64,000 nucleotides of DNA from Lepiota brunneoincarnata (taxonomy: Eukaryota; Basidiomycota; Agaricomycetes; Agaricales; Agaricaceae), in NCBI GenBank assembly GCA_023014365.1, contig JAEBUN010000010.1, positions 62,001-126,000 of the forward strand, in the 5' to 3' direction. Of this stretch, positions 23,410 through 34,690 are shown one piece after another (the first letter of the stretch is position 1; each line of letters opens with the position of its first letter). The notes below the pieces were generated by a model. That model had not been told where the DNA came from. It ran no database searches and saw only the letters and a program-made list of their open reading frames with translations. A program made the translations under genes and the position numbers.

Positions 23410-24772
23410 ATGCATCCCTCAGAGCGCAACCTCACCTCGATACCGTTCACTGTAGCGGCCCCAGACTCACACATTTTCTTTCCAAAATCGCTGGAAGCAA
23501 ACCTCGGATGGGAAAATGTAGCGATTGCGCTTGCGTTCATCTTGTTTGACACCCTCGTGTCGGGGGTATTGAAAATTGGCGTCGGTTCCTCGCTGTTAAT
23601 CAGTGCAATCAGATGCATTGTTCAGTTGACAGTGGTGGCTACCGTTCTACAGCGAGTTTTTGCGGCAGAGGACAAGCTCGTCGTGGCATGTATCGTTTGT
23701 GAGTGTTCGATTTGATGTTGGATGGACTGGGCTCATTTTATGTTTTCAGTTATACTTAATTTATTGGGGACTATAGAAATTGGTACAACATGCCCATGCC
23801 TTTTCTGATTATGCTGTGGCTCATCCAATGCTTTGCAGTGGTCAATAAATCGAAACGGCGATACCAGTACATGGTCAGTCTCGTTTGTTATCGTGTCTAA
23901 GACATCATTTTCCAACGTCTGTTCCTAGTTCCCCTCCATCCTCATTGCTATGCTCGGATCTACAATACCCGTCTCAATCCTCGGCACCCGCTTCGCAATG
24001 GCCGTGGATCCGTTCTGGACCCCTATGCAGTACAGTGTGTATATTCGCTATGGACCCCTATGTCTCGTATTCTCGCTAACTTTCTTTTGATAGTCCCTAT
24101 CGTCGGCATGCTGTGCGGCTCGACGATTTCAGGCATTACAGTATCCGTGAGCTACGTTCTAAAGGAGTTACGGTAAGACCGATTCATTTACCATTTCGTA
24201 TACCCCTAGTTGATCACCAGACGATATCTCCAGAGAAAACAGAGATAAAGTGGAAGTTTACCTGGCATTTGGCGCATCCCGCGTCGAGGCCTGTCGACCT
24301 ATCGTAGTCGAGGCTCTGCGATTAGCATTAACGCCGACTATTAATACCATGAGGTACGCTCTTATGACGACATATTCGGCCCTACTCACTTGCAACCAAT
24401 AGCGTTCTTGGGATCATCGCTATTCCAGGAATGATGACAGGTGCTATTCTGGGTGGCTCCTCTGTACAACAAGCAGCACGGTTACAGATGATCATCGTCT
24501 TCATGAACTCGGCATCAACCGCGCTGGCATCCATATTTGCTACTTTCACCGCCGTTTTGCTCACAGTTGATCAGCAGCATCGGATTCGAGCAGATAGGAT
24601 TGACGAGAAGAAGCATAGCATCTGGCGCATGAAGGACCGGGGAGTAGCATGGGTTAGGATGGGAATGTGGAGGGTCATGAGTTTCTCGAAGCCAGGATTG
24701 ACGTGGTTGCAGGAGGGTATGGGGAAAGAGAAGAAGGATGGGCGAGGGGAGAGGAGACCTCTCTTAGGGTGA
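23410..24772 (+). CDS. UPF0014 (FetB/YbbM/STAR2-type) ABC permease-like membrane protein
   Basis: Multi-spanning membrane protein of the UPF0014 family. Bacterial members pair with an ATPase for metal (iron) export, and plant STAR2 acts in aluminium tolerance; the fungal substrate is unknown. Exons 23410-23698, 23750-23782, 23839-23873, 23929-24034, 24094-24172, 24234-24353 and 24403-24772 splice cleanly in frame. Family motifs seen: LISAIRCIVQLTVVATVLQR, FPSILIAMLGSTIPVSILGT, VGMLCGSTISGITVSVSYVL, the cytoplasmic loop ENRDKVEVYLAFGASRVEA that contacts the ATPase in bacteria, and VLGIIAIPGMMTGAILGGSS. Two exons are only 33 and 35 nt. The gene ends with a basic tail. It appears intact and no partner ATPase is adjacent. 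Confidence 0.9.
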
Positions 24773-24999
24773 AAGTGTGTCAATGGCATTTCTTGGATAG
24801 ACGGCTTGTATTCTTGTGGTTGATTGAGTCGATTCTTAATACGAGTACAATCTACAATTAATTATTCCTCAATTTGTCGATTACGTGAGCAAGGGAATAT
24901 TGTCTCAGAAATTCGGGTATACCTTGGACCTCCCATTTTCTCCTTCACCAACTGTTCCTTCCCTTGCATTGTCGACCCGCTCATGTCTAATCAAATCGT

Positions 25000-25902
25000 T
25001 ACCAGAACCCACTTGAGGAGATTGCGCAAAAGATCTATGGATACGAAAAGATTGCCACCAAATATACTGGCGTCATTAGGGCAAAGGGCGAGCTCGCATT
25101 GCAATGCTGTCTACGAAGAAGCCATGGCCAGGCCCGACATCACGCCACTTGATGGACCTTGGATGGCGCCCCCCCAGTGAACGAGACGCACAGTTGAAGC
25201 ATTTTGACTCTGTGCTTGCGAAAGAGCCAGAAACGGATCATGAGTATGTGTCCATGATTCTCCTTTCTCTGTGAAACCAGCTAACCGCCACTTTGAACCA
25301 GGGTCTATGTAGCGTTGAGTGCGGCATATGGTGCCATGACACTGTATTCTGCCAATGCAGTATCCAAGCTCCCACAGGATGACCAACTCCGTGTTTTGGA
25401 GCGCTCTAATTATCTCGCGTAAGTGGTTTTCTCTTTAATGTGGGCATGTTCCCTGATGATATCTAGGAATGGCCCAAGGGGGCAGGCGACTGGTCTGGCA
25501 AACCTGATCAACCCCCCTCCCAAGAGACCTGTACCACCAGACCAGCCCACCCTTGATCACTCTACAATTGATGCCTTGTTGGAGGGGTGCCCACGCCAGC
25601 TCTTTGGACACACATTTGGTCTGGTTCAACATGAGGGAAATGGTATGGTGTACCTTGAGTATAAGATTCGAGGGATATATTTGGATGCTAAAGGAGGTAC
25701 AAATTACGCTATTTCATTCTGTGACATGGTTCCTGGTGAAGATGACATTGAACTAGACTATGAGGGTCTGTATGCTATGATGGCTGACAGCCACCTTTGG
25801 TCCGAAGGGCTATGTATTGACAATGTAAAGTGGGGAAAATGGGGAAATCCATGGATTATCATTTCCACTAATATATTCCCAAGTCAATGCAGCTGCCTGT
25901 AG
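25000..25902 (+). pseudogene. Unrecognised protein gene, probably broken
   Basis: No family recognised. A clean intron (about 25240-25303) joins FDSVLAKEPETDHE to VYVALSAAYGAMTLYSANAV. A second (about 25421-25466) precedes RNGPRGQATGLANLI. The frame then runs to a stop at 25902 through an acidic, aromatic segment (GEDDIELDYEGLYAMMADSH). Upstream, coding-like sequence (about 25012-25190, NPLEEIAQKIYGYEKIAT) changes frame twice within 80 bases around the run of C near 25170, and no start codon fits. Most likely a decayed gene, or one with assembly errors in the C run. Confidence 0.45.
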
Positions 25903-25959
25903 CAAAGGAGTGGGGTGGTGAGTGTGCAATATTGTTGGGACAGGAATAAGTACATTCGA

Positions 25960-27250
25960 AAATACTACATTACCTTAACTGACAACTTCTCACACTGGAC
26001 ACACATCAAGTTCCTCACCCACAAACTCCCACAAATCAGAAGATGTGTGAATGTTTGAACATTTGCATACAAATAAAACCATCCATAGCAACCAGATTTC
26101 GCCCCTTCAATTTTTGATCTCTGTTGCTCATTACTTGGGAGACAGCCTGTAGACCTTGAACACCATATCGAATGGCCTTGCAGAAGGGCCTTCCCGCGCG
26201 AATTTCGAAAGTACTGGCCTGTATAGGCCCAGATCCCTCCAAACATGGCTCCAACACCTTATTGCAGTTGGAAAGTCAGCGGTTGCGCAAAGCCTCGCCG
26301 AATTCGCTTGGGACAATCATCAATTGGGTGCTGCATTCTAGGAAATAGTCTCCGGACAGTCTTCACTGCCCTAGCATATCAACTTAGCGTCCGAGTCCCT
26401 GGATATTGGCCACTCATCGCAGAGCAGTTGTCTAGGCATGATAATCTGCTGAAGGAGCCTCTTCATTCCTAAAGCTAACCATCGAGCCCTTGAGGTTCTT
26501 GTCAAGCCATTTTTGATGGTTTATCATACCCGATGGCCTGGATAAGTGCGATACCGAGCAAGCCCAACTACCAATTGTTCGGCTGATCACCGATCTCATC
26601 CTCTCCCAAACACCTCCTCCAGCCCTCTGGGTGATTTGCAGCTGCTCAGAACGATACCTCATGCTTACCCTCTCCAGGAGTCTAGAGTATCGGAGAGGAC
26701 GCTGATGGATGTTGGCCGGCTGAGAGAGACGTAGACAAACACATCCGGCCCCTTCTTCGCATTCCTTGTCCTCGACTTTATTGAGGACCCGTTCCACGGA
26801 AATCCCGTATTAGCTCCCCGGCTGGTCCTTGCATTCATCGATGATCCTTCCGCCTCCATCCCTAACATTGACAATACTTTCTACATTATTCGTTGATAGT
26901 CTGGCAGCGACGATGTTACTTCTTGGTGTGTGCACGCTTTACACATAGTCAACCTCTTCCCGTCAAACAAAAGACAAGCCGGCACTACTTTTACATGGCA
27001 CTTCAGCGCCTGCATTCCATCATTCATGTCCCTGAGCCCGAGGATGCATTTAAGGAACCCTGCGATTTTTCCACCTCTCGTTTGTTGATTTTCTCATGAG
27101 TCCCACTCGCTCACAGCAGTTTGCTCTGAATCAACCCAGTATTCATTTGAAAATTGCGCAGAGCTGCTTGCGGGTGCTCTGCAGGATGAGAAGATCATTT
27201 GCCAGACCCCCGAGTCGATGGCGCTGGTCACCGAGTGATTCTCCGGAAAG
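25960..27250 (+). pseudogene. Degenerate NACHT-type NTPase (NLR-like) remnant
   Basis: Fungal NACHT proteins are STAND NTPases linked to self/non-self recognition. Traces here, scattered over all three frames, are a P-loop region (IAVGKSAVAQSLAEFAWDNH, about 26265-26325), the following block VFTALAYQLSVRVPGYWPLI (about 26360-26420), AEQLSRHDNLLKEPLHS, IEPLEVLVKPFLMV (about 26480-26520), and a C-terminal SFVDFLMSPTRSQQF-like block (about 27080-27170). Stops and shifts separate them, the P-loop is a degenerate form without the leading Gly-x-x-Gly, and the Walker B region is missing. The order matches an intact NACHT core, so this is one decayed gene rather than chance. Confidence 0.7.
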
Positions 27251-27587
27251 ACAATGGCTTTGACCCTCCTGATACTTAGGTGTATATGTTAAAATCTCGC
27301 AGTGTACCACTTGATAGTACCTCCTATCCTTCTAGCACCAGATAGCTTTCAACCCCCGCTCCTGGCCGCTCAGCTGCAGCCATGAATCCTCGCAACTGGC
27401 GAACCCGACCATTGGCGCTGACCCCCCACTGCCCAGACTGGCTCCCTTAGACTTTCTTGGACTTTCGTAGACATGGATACAACATTGTAACAAGCTCTGG
27501 CACCCTCTGTTAGCTTTATGATAATATACACTGGATACATGATCGACAAAATGACCACAGGAAGAAAGTTCTACCTTGTGAACTTAA

Positions 27588-30340
27588 TCACATATGCACA
27601 CGATTACGCTTCACCCCCTCCTCCCCCTCCTCCCTCCCCAACTCTGGCTCCCTCTCCCTCTTCAACCCATCCACACGCGTCGAAATGCCCTCGAAATACA
27701 TGTTAATTGACGGCTTGCGCAGCGCCCGACGCATTTGCGACTGTTGTTGTTGTTGCCGTCGCCGTTGCTGTTGCATGGCCTGGCTTTGACCGAACATCGA
27801 ATCGAGCGATGCCAAACCATATGGTGTCGTCGTCGTGGCGGGAACGACCATACCCTGACTCGTCGAGTTGGAATGCACCAATGAGTCGACCGACATTCCA
27901 GGGTGGTTTCTTTTTGTACTAGGGACAACGGTGAGCATGATTCAACGTATTCGCGGATGCATACTAACTGTCTCCAACTCAGGGTTTTCCTCGCCACTTG
28001 GCAACCACCTCGAAAAATCTCACGGCAGCTCGTTCAACGGGTTCGGCAGGATAAGACCACGCGAGATCCTCCATATGGGTCGACAAATCTGGTGTAGAGT
28101 TTGGAATATCATAAAACTGCAAAAAATACGCTTTAGGGTAGACACAGATTGGGGTATTAAGAGAGACACCCGTACCCGCCTGAGTCGCTCATACACCTCT
28201 GCCTGGTACTCCTCCTCCGCCTGATGACTTCTCCTAGGAGACCTTACTCCAGTCGCCGCCGATGTCATATAAGACGTCGCGACAGGGACATCTGATTCCA
28301 AGTTCAAACTGGGGAACAAGACCCTCGCAGCTTCAGTCAAACTGGGTAAACCGTCAGGGTCAAACTCGATAAACTCCTCCTCATCTCCGACAAAGTCGTG
28401 ATCATGATTATGACCACCGCTTCGATCAGTATCGCCCTTGACATCCCCAGGCGGTACCACGCTCTTCTCACTCGTTGTTCTTTTTCTCCCAATCCCCATC
28501 ATCTGGCCATTGCCAACCGCCGCACCACCAACCCCGATGAGTAATAGACTTTCTACCGGTTTCCAACCACGCCAGCCCGCAGTCAAATAACCCTCCAACA
28601 CGGCCCTCGTCAACAGCCCCACAAGAAGCATATACCACTCCCTTGTCGGACGAAGCGCATTATCAAGTAAATTCTTCCTCTCTCTCTCTTCATCCTTTTC
28701 CTTTTCCTTCCCTTTTTGGGTCCGACCACTACTGCCAGGTGTATGCGCACGAGGAACAAGCGGCGAAGAAGGCGCGGTTGTTGGGTTTTCCGAAGAACTC
28801 GTCGTTTCCCAGTCCGTCTCGGTTGCTGCCATTCCTCCATCACGAGCTTCCTGACCGAGTTCAGCCGCCACTAAAGCCGAGAGTCGCAGAAACCGAGGAA
28901 TCAGTTTAGTCAGTTTGGCATTTCCCGCTCCGGTACTCTTGTCCCCTCCCCCTCCCTTTCTACCATCAATGACATTGGTGTCATCGTAGACATGCCGCCG
29001 GAGAGCACTGCCTTTTATACCTGGGCGGAGAAGACCTGATCCTATCCCACTACCCTCCTGCCAACCGGCAATACCTCCTCCACTAGGTGCAACGCCAGGA
29101 GGCTTCCACTGGCTGTGAGTACTGCTACTAGTGGTTGCGCTGGGTATAGAGTGATGGGAAGAAGACGAGCGATTGGAGCTTGAAAGAGGTGTCGATCTGG
29201 CTTCGACGCATATTTCACAGCCGGTGTGGAGGTGTCGGGGACAACGGAGGGAAGGCGGAGAATTTGCAGTGGTTGGATCTGCACCACAGGTGTAATAGGA
29301 TATTGTACGGGGACAAGGGACAGGGCGCTGCTTGTCACTCAAAAGGTCAGCAGCAATCGGGGACAAGGAAGGTTTCTCAAAGATGAACTTACGTTATGCA
29401 GGCGGGTATTGGAGTGGATGGTATTGAATAGATGCGTGGTATATTCTGGTGCTGGGTTGTAGGGTAAGGAAGAAGGAGATGATGATGATGCTGGTTTATC
29501 GACAAATGCAGGCAAGAATGCTCCGGAGATGGGAACGAGAGGTAGGAGAGGTTCCGGGAGATCGGATAAAGAGTGATGCGAGGGATGCGAATGGGGATGT
29601 GGGTCTTGTTGAGGCTTCGGGGGATGAGTGTGGCGGTAGGGCTGAGGTGGTGCCTGCCGAGCAAAAAGATCATTGATGACAGTGGCAAGTGCGAGGCGGA
29701 GACGAACGCCGTTGGGGAGGATGTGTGGATGCATGCCAGTGCGAGTGGTTGTGGAGGAGGAAGGGAAAGATTTTGGTGAAGTGAGATCGTCAGTGGAATG
29801 GTGAGGAGGCGGCTGGTCTAGCATAGCGGTTATTACGCTTTCAAGGCCTTCGGCGCGGAGACGGAGGCCACGAGCGAGGGAGAGATCCTGCTTATTGAGG
29901 TGATCTGCGTCGTCGTCATCGTGGGTTTGGCCTGGCCAACCGGAGCGAGACTTGAGAAAGAGGAGGTCCTCCGAGTCGGATAGGGCCTCATCATCTTCAT
30001 CGTAGTTTTCCGGTCTACGGCGATGGGCATAGTTGGGTGAGGAAGGACCACCGGTAGGATCAGTCATGCCCAGCTCTGCCCGAGCCTGAGCAAAGCGGGT
30101 GCGCGCGTGTACCCAGAGCATATGATCGATGATGAGAGTGCGCGTGCTCTTTTCACGGGGAGGGATGGAATGGAGATGGTGTGCGTGTTTGTGAGCGGGT
30201 GCACGGAAGGTAGGGAGAGATTGTGGTTGTACATGGGGTGGGTTGTGTGTTGAAGGGGGAGCGGGAGAGACCGAGTAGGAGAGCGATGGGACGAGAGGGA
30301 TGAAGAACGGATTGCCCATGTTGTTGAGGAAGAGAGTCAT
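27588..30340 (-). CDS. Conserved fungal protein of unknown function, disordered
   Basis: Unrecognised family. Exons about 30340-29393, 29330-28176, 28116-27969 and 27918-27588. The first exon is His/Pro/Ser-rich with a helical segment (HMLWVHARTRFAQARAELGM). The second has a predicted-helical block around ALRPTREWYMLLVGLLTRAV and an acidic block EEEFIEFDPDGLPSLTEAAR. The third reads FYDIPNSTPDLSTHMEDLAW, then PAEPVERAAVRFFEVVAKW. The last exon contains a Gln/Arg run. In exon 3 the frame meets TGA directly after WRGKP. One base less in the A/C runs at about 27982-27988 would give PELET, and a second one-base change near 27912 is needed to reach NHPGMSVDSLVHSN. Either the protein ends at GKP or two homopolymer indels are present. 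Confidence 0.65.
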
Positions 30341-30795
30341 TTGCGATATTGCCCGTAATCTTGCTCAATTCTTTCCTTCTACAGGTCATCCGGATTCCTC
30401 CTATTAGGCCGTGGGAACATCTGCCCATTCACGTGCTAGCTATCCTTCGCGAGGTATCTTCACATCAACAAAGCGCCTATCCACAGCGTCTCGCAGGCAA
30501 AAAAAAAGACTACCATGCTGCAGCCACGTTGGACGTCGTACTTTGTCGCCCAATATAACCTGACACAGCACCCTCTCCAGGAAAGCTGAAACAGTTCTGG
30601 GATCTAGATGGTCCTTAGCGGAAATGGACGAAAATCACAAAACGTCATGAATTCTATACCAACGTGTTCCTCACGAGCTCAAGTCAAAAGAGTATATTAC
30701 CCCACACCATCAAGTTCACTCCATCTGCTCATAGTGCCCATACGTCGATTCCCTCTGGTCGCATTCAACTCTCGCCTGCACCCTGGAGTGATACC
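30341..30795. other. Intergenic region between divergent genes
   Basis: Short spacer between the start of the unknown protein gene (-) and the start of the GTPase gene (+). Presumably carries both promoters. No coding evidence. Confidence 0.4.
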
Positions 30796-32028
30796 ATGGC
30801 ACAGAACCCCAACGTTGAATCCTCACGTATAACGGCTAGCAATTTGCAGAACACACCATCAAACAACTCTCAATGCGATAGTCCGGCGTCCTTTTATACC
30901 GCGTCGTCGACCGATCCACAGTTCCTGACCGCAGATGATACAATAATTGCGTGAGTGGACAAGATCCCGGGTGTTGGTGTCATTCACCGACAATTTCTTA
31001 GCGTCATGGGACCAACTGGAGCAGGAAAGAGCACAGTCAGTAGCCCGTTACGTTCTGGTTGAGAAAGGCTTATATATTCTGCAACCAGTTTATCAAAAAT
31101 GCTACTGGTACAGAAGACATCCAGATCGGTCATGACCTGGGATCTTGTACCGTAAAAGTTCAAGCGGTTCGCTGTCCGGACCCCACCGGCCGACGCAATG
31201 TGGTTTTCGTGGATACGCCAGGATTCGATGATACTAACAGGAAGGATACAGAGATTTTGGAAAGCATTGCCGATTGGTTAGAAAAGACGTCAGTGCACAC
31301 TCCTCTCTTATCAAACTGCCTAATTAACGAGGACGAGTAGGTATCGAGCCGGTATCAAATTATCTGGGGTCCTCTACCTCCACCGCATCACGGACAATCG
31401 TGTTACAAATACTGTCCTCCGCAACCTTAGCATGTTCACAAAACTTTGTGGCGATAAAGCACTCTCGAACGTCGTTCTGGTCACAACACATTGGGAGCGG
31501 CTTGAAACGCCCGAGGAAGGGATCAGGCGCGAACAAGAACTCGAAAGCGACTTCTGGAAGTTATTCCTTGACCATGGGTCCCAGATACTGCGCTCCGAAC
31601 ACAACCACACTTCCGCTTGGAACATTGTCAACTCCCTCCCATTAATACCCCAGCCCTTGGAGGTCCAGAAGGAAATCGTCGACCAGGGCAAACCCCTGGA
31701 GGAGACAGCAGCCGGTCGCACTTTGTTCTCGTGGTTTGAGGAGAAAATGAAAGACCTGATCCATCGGATCAAGGATCTTTGGGAAAGGGTTGCATCATCC
31801 AGTGAAGGTGATGGATCTCCAAATGAAGAGCTGCAAGAGGCAGTGGCGAACTACACGCAACTCAAACAGCAGAAGAAGCGGCTCTTCCGTGGAAGATCTG
31901 GTCGAAAGGCATCCATTCACATTCCTGCATCACCCCGGCCAGCCCGAGCCCCCCAAGCTCATCCTGGTAGGTGGGCAAATTGGAGAGGACAATCAAGTCG
32001 CACCTCCAGTGTGGGTAGGGCTCTCTGA
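30796..32028 (+). CDS. AIG1/septin-like P-loop GTPase
   Basis: G-domain protein of the AIG1/MMR_HSR1-like fungal family; cellular role unknown. Exons 30796-30950, 31002-31035, 31089-31288 and 31341-32028. The P-loop VMGPTGAGKST spans exon 2, which is only 34 nt. Switch II/G3 is VVFVDTPGFDD in exon 3, and VVLVTTHWERLETPEEG holds the G4-like region. An N-terminal disordered segment of about 50 residues starts at MAQNPNVESS. The C-terminus is a helical region and a basic Arg/Lys-rich tail ending at 32028. All joins keep frame. It is a paralog of the broken GTPase at 51.6-53.5 kb (same intron positions around the P-loop and after WL(E/K)KT) but lacks that gene's N-terminal domain and Gly-rich linker. 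Confidence 0.85.
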
Positions 32029-32361
32029 AAGTAGCAGGCTAATTAACTCCAACATCAAGGACGCCAGTGAAACCTAACGTTGCTCTCTATTTATTCCCCC
32101 CCTTTCGACACCTCCCATTCCTTCCTCGAACTAGTGGATATGTCATGTCCGACTCCGCGCGAACTTGAGCGAAGCGGACACTTGCGCGTAAACCGAGAGT
32201 ATATAATCAAAGATGAGGGCGCGGGCGCTCTTTCAGCCCAGGGGGGAGGAGTAAGGGTTGGCCCAGCAGACGGGGGAAGATGTCACGGTAACTTCTCAGC
32301 TCTTTGCAACTCATACAGCCTGCTCCTATTACCGCCTGTCCCTTTCACGTGCCTATTACAC

Positions 32362-32580
32362 TCAATTATCGCCAAAGACCATGTCCATCTCTCTATCTAT
32401 ACAACACCTCCAGCACCCCCTCTTGTCGTCAAACACTTGATGGGCTAGCGTACCACATGGGTTTGGTGTTTCCCAGCATTTATAAGTGCATCGCGGCTCG
32501 CTTACGACTCCTCTATCAATGCCGCCCACCTGCACAAGAGTGAGAGCGTTCAACACGATCACGGCGAGAAGGCTTTTCAT
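32362..32580 (-). CDS. Small secreted cysteine-rich protein A (candidate effector)
   Basis: 72-residue protein with a signal peptide: MKSLLAVIVLNALTLVQV, a short basic start, then a hydrophobic core, with cleavage likely near residue 18-20. The mature part, about 52 residues, carries six cysteines in the order C-x3-CW-x5-C-x4-H-x8-GCWRCC. It is a clear paralog of the protein at 32924-33133, with the same strand and spacing. No known family is recognised. Upstream in-frame codons to 32610 exist, but the ATG at 32580 starts the signal peptide. A role at the host or microbe interface is inference from size, secretion and Cys content. Confidence 0.7.
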   Translation of the reverse strand: MKSLLAVIVLNALTLVQVGGIDRGVVSEPRCTYKCWETPNPCGTLAHQVFDDKRGCWRCCIDREMDMVFGDN

Positions 32581-32923
32581 CTGTAGAAAAATCTGTAAGG
32601 GCACATACACGTGTAGTCTATTTGCGTACAGCCTTACATGGTCAGAATAAAGAGGGGGTCAATGTCGTTCGTGACGGTTGAGGAACAGAAGTGTTTGGGC
32701 AGGGTTCCTTGGCCCCTCGTGTTTGCCTGTCACCTCTCATAGCGCTCGATACACACTTTCACATTCAAACGCTCAGGGATTTACTACATAGCGCTTAGCC
32801 CCCTGCCAGTGACCAGCACCATCGTCATCTTTCTCTCATACCCTCATCCCACCTCAACGCCGCTTGATATTAATATCTCCACCAGTCAGTAATGTATGCA
32901 CCCAGCAGGCTGAAGCTTACCAT

Positions 32924-33133
32924 TCAAACAACGGAGACACTCGGGTACGAAGCATCGTCATTTAAGCAACACCTCCAACACCCATTGTCATTGACAGGAT
33001 GCGAGATAGAGTTGCATTCTGTCTCTTTCAACCAACACTGCCTAGAGCACTTGAATTCCGGGGGGACCGCTATGATTTCGTGCGCGAATAGCACCAGGAC
33101 AAGGGTCAGAGTAGGGAGAAGCGAGGACTTCAT
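32924..33133 (-). CDS. Small secreted cysteine-rich protein B (candidate effector)
   Basis: 69-residue protein. Signal peptide MKSSLLPTLTLVLVLFAHE with likely cleavage after the Ala-containing stretch near residue 22. The mature part has six cysteines: C-x3-CW-x5-C-x4-H-x5-GCWRCC, then an acidic tail. It aligns along its whole length with protein A (both start MKS, share the CW and GCWRCC blocks and an H-x-V-x-D segment between). Only the loop before GCWRCC differs in length. The two genes lie head-to-tail 340 bp apart, so they look like a tandem duplication. The start at 33133 is preferred over upstream codons because it opens the signal peptide. Confidence 0.7.
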   Translation of the reverse strand: MKSSLLPTLTLVLVLFAHEIIAVPPEFKCSRQCWLKETECNSISHPVNDNGCWRCCLNDDASYPSVSVV

Positions 33134-33487
33134 CGTAGGTACTAGTGAGAATCCGCAGAATCCGCGGACACTGGCCCTTCTTAAACTGCGACCCGTGTGG
33201 TACGATATCAACACCTCGTGTTACAAGCATTTTACCTTCTGCCGACACCAGCCCCATTTCTGCTGGGCTGTGGGTCCACTACCCTTGACCAATCATGCTG
33301 ACACAATGGTATAATTATGCCGTCGCCGTGGTAGTTGTAATGACTACGACGCGCACGTGTTGTTTGGAACACATAAAGTATCCGGGGCTCCAAGTTCGAG
33401 CCCACGTCTTCCCTCTTAAGATTCCCAAGGTACACATCACATCGATCATATATAACCCTAGGCTAATTAGGCTCTCCCATTCATCAG

Positions 33488-34690
33488 ATGTCAAACCATA
33501 TAACACCTTCATATGAGGACCCAGATACCTACGAATTTGGGCCCGCACCAGCCGTACAGATAGACAACCAAGAAGATGTAATCAGACGTGTCAATACCTC
33601 TGGCGGCGACGCACCTGACAGGACATCCGCACGGCTGGAACTCTACAGTTCTCCTCCGTTATCAAGAGTTCGAGTCCTGGATATCACCGGTTACTACCTC
33701 CCCACCCCGCTCTCACTCACACAGTTTGTCCACCTCAGGGTCCTGCGTATGGCTTTTGTCGACAGAGACCTTGCGCCTGGTATTACAGAGTGGACAACGA
33801 TCTTGCAGCGTCTGCCTGAGCTAGAGGAACTGGATCTTAGCTTTGCCGTGGGATATCACTTTGCCGGTGTAAATGAACCCGTAGGTATAGGTCCGACGGT
33901 CTACGAAAGACTGCGCAATTTCAAGCTTGCCATTGAGCTCAACCTATCCGTTCCTTTGCTCTCCCGCATCAGCATTCCCAATTTTAACAATTTTGAACTG
34001 ACACTGTTCGACGAGGCAGAAAAAAGTCGACTAGGCCATGCCAATAAAGCACTCAAGGAAATCAAACGTATTTTCCGGCACAGGGCCCGGGACCAACAAC
34101 TGGAATGCCCCGAACTCCACTTTGGGCTCACGAGCAAAACCACATCCCTCGCCACGCATCCTCTCCATCTCCAATCCAACCCTTCCATACTACACCCTGA
34201 AACATCACACTCACCCTCATTCAGCATTCTCATTCGCTCGGATCTCAGGCTCTCGTCCTCCACATTATACCCGCCCCACTCACCAGCCCTCCTCCTTGAC
34301 CTATTCAACTCTGTTGACGTCGTCTCCCACAACCATGTCAAATCACTCAGCTTCAAGTTCCTACACCCCGCCATCAGATCCACCTACCAATTGCACGACC
34401 TCCTCCCCGTGTTCACCACTCTCACTTTTGTAGAAAACTTGTCGATTCATACGAACACTGTAAAATCCCTCCGACGATTTCTCGATCCTTTATTCCCTCC
34501 CTTTTCCCCCCCGGAGCAGGTTTTACTCCCGCATTTACAAGAACTCACGGTCACTGCCGTTTTAACCCACGAAAGAGACAGCAGAGCCTCCATGATGGCC
34601 GTGATTGACCATTTTATAGCCAAGAGGGGAAAATGGCCTGGGTGCTTGTCCGGTGAAGAAAGGGAGAACTGTGGTTTCGGAGGAGGTTGA
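33488..34690 (+). CDS. LRR-type protein (F-box family C-terminal part, no F-box seen)
   Basis: Single open frame of 400 codons from the ATG at 33488. Leu-rich repeats are visible at RVRVLDITGYYLPTPLSLTQ, LRVLRMAFVDRD, LPELEELDLSFAVGY and VENLSIHTNTVKSLRRFLDP. The sequence resembles the LRR half of Agaricomycete F-box proteins, but the first 60 residues (MSNHITPSYEDPDTYEFGPA) are acidic and show no F-box. A lost or spliced upstream exon is possible, though nothing supports one. The end (ASMMAVIDHFIAKRGKWPG) is repeated in decayed form at 35.4-35.8 kb. Function unknown; protein-protein interaction is the likely use of the repeats. Confidence 0.65.
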   Translation: MSNHITPSYEDPDTYEFGPAPAVQIDNQEDVIRRVNTSGGDAPDRTSARLELYSSPPLSRVRVLDITGYYLPTPLSLTQFVHLRVLRMAFVDRDLAPGITEWTTILQRLPELEELDLSFAVGYHFAGVNEPVGIGPTVYERLRNFKLAIELNLSVPLLSRISIPNFNNFELTLFDEAEKSRLGHANKALKEIKRIFRHRARDQQLECPELHFGLTSKTTSLATHPLHLQSNPSILHPETSHSPSFSILIRSDLRLSSSTLYPPHSPALLLDLFNSVDVVSHNHVKSLSFKFLHPAIRSTYQLHDLLPVFTTLTFVENLSIHTNTVKSLRRFLDPLFPPFSPPEQVLLPHLQELTVTAVLTHERDSRASMMAVIDHFIAKRGKWPGCLSGEERENCGFGGG

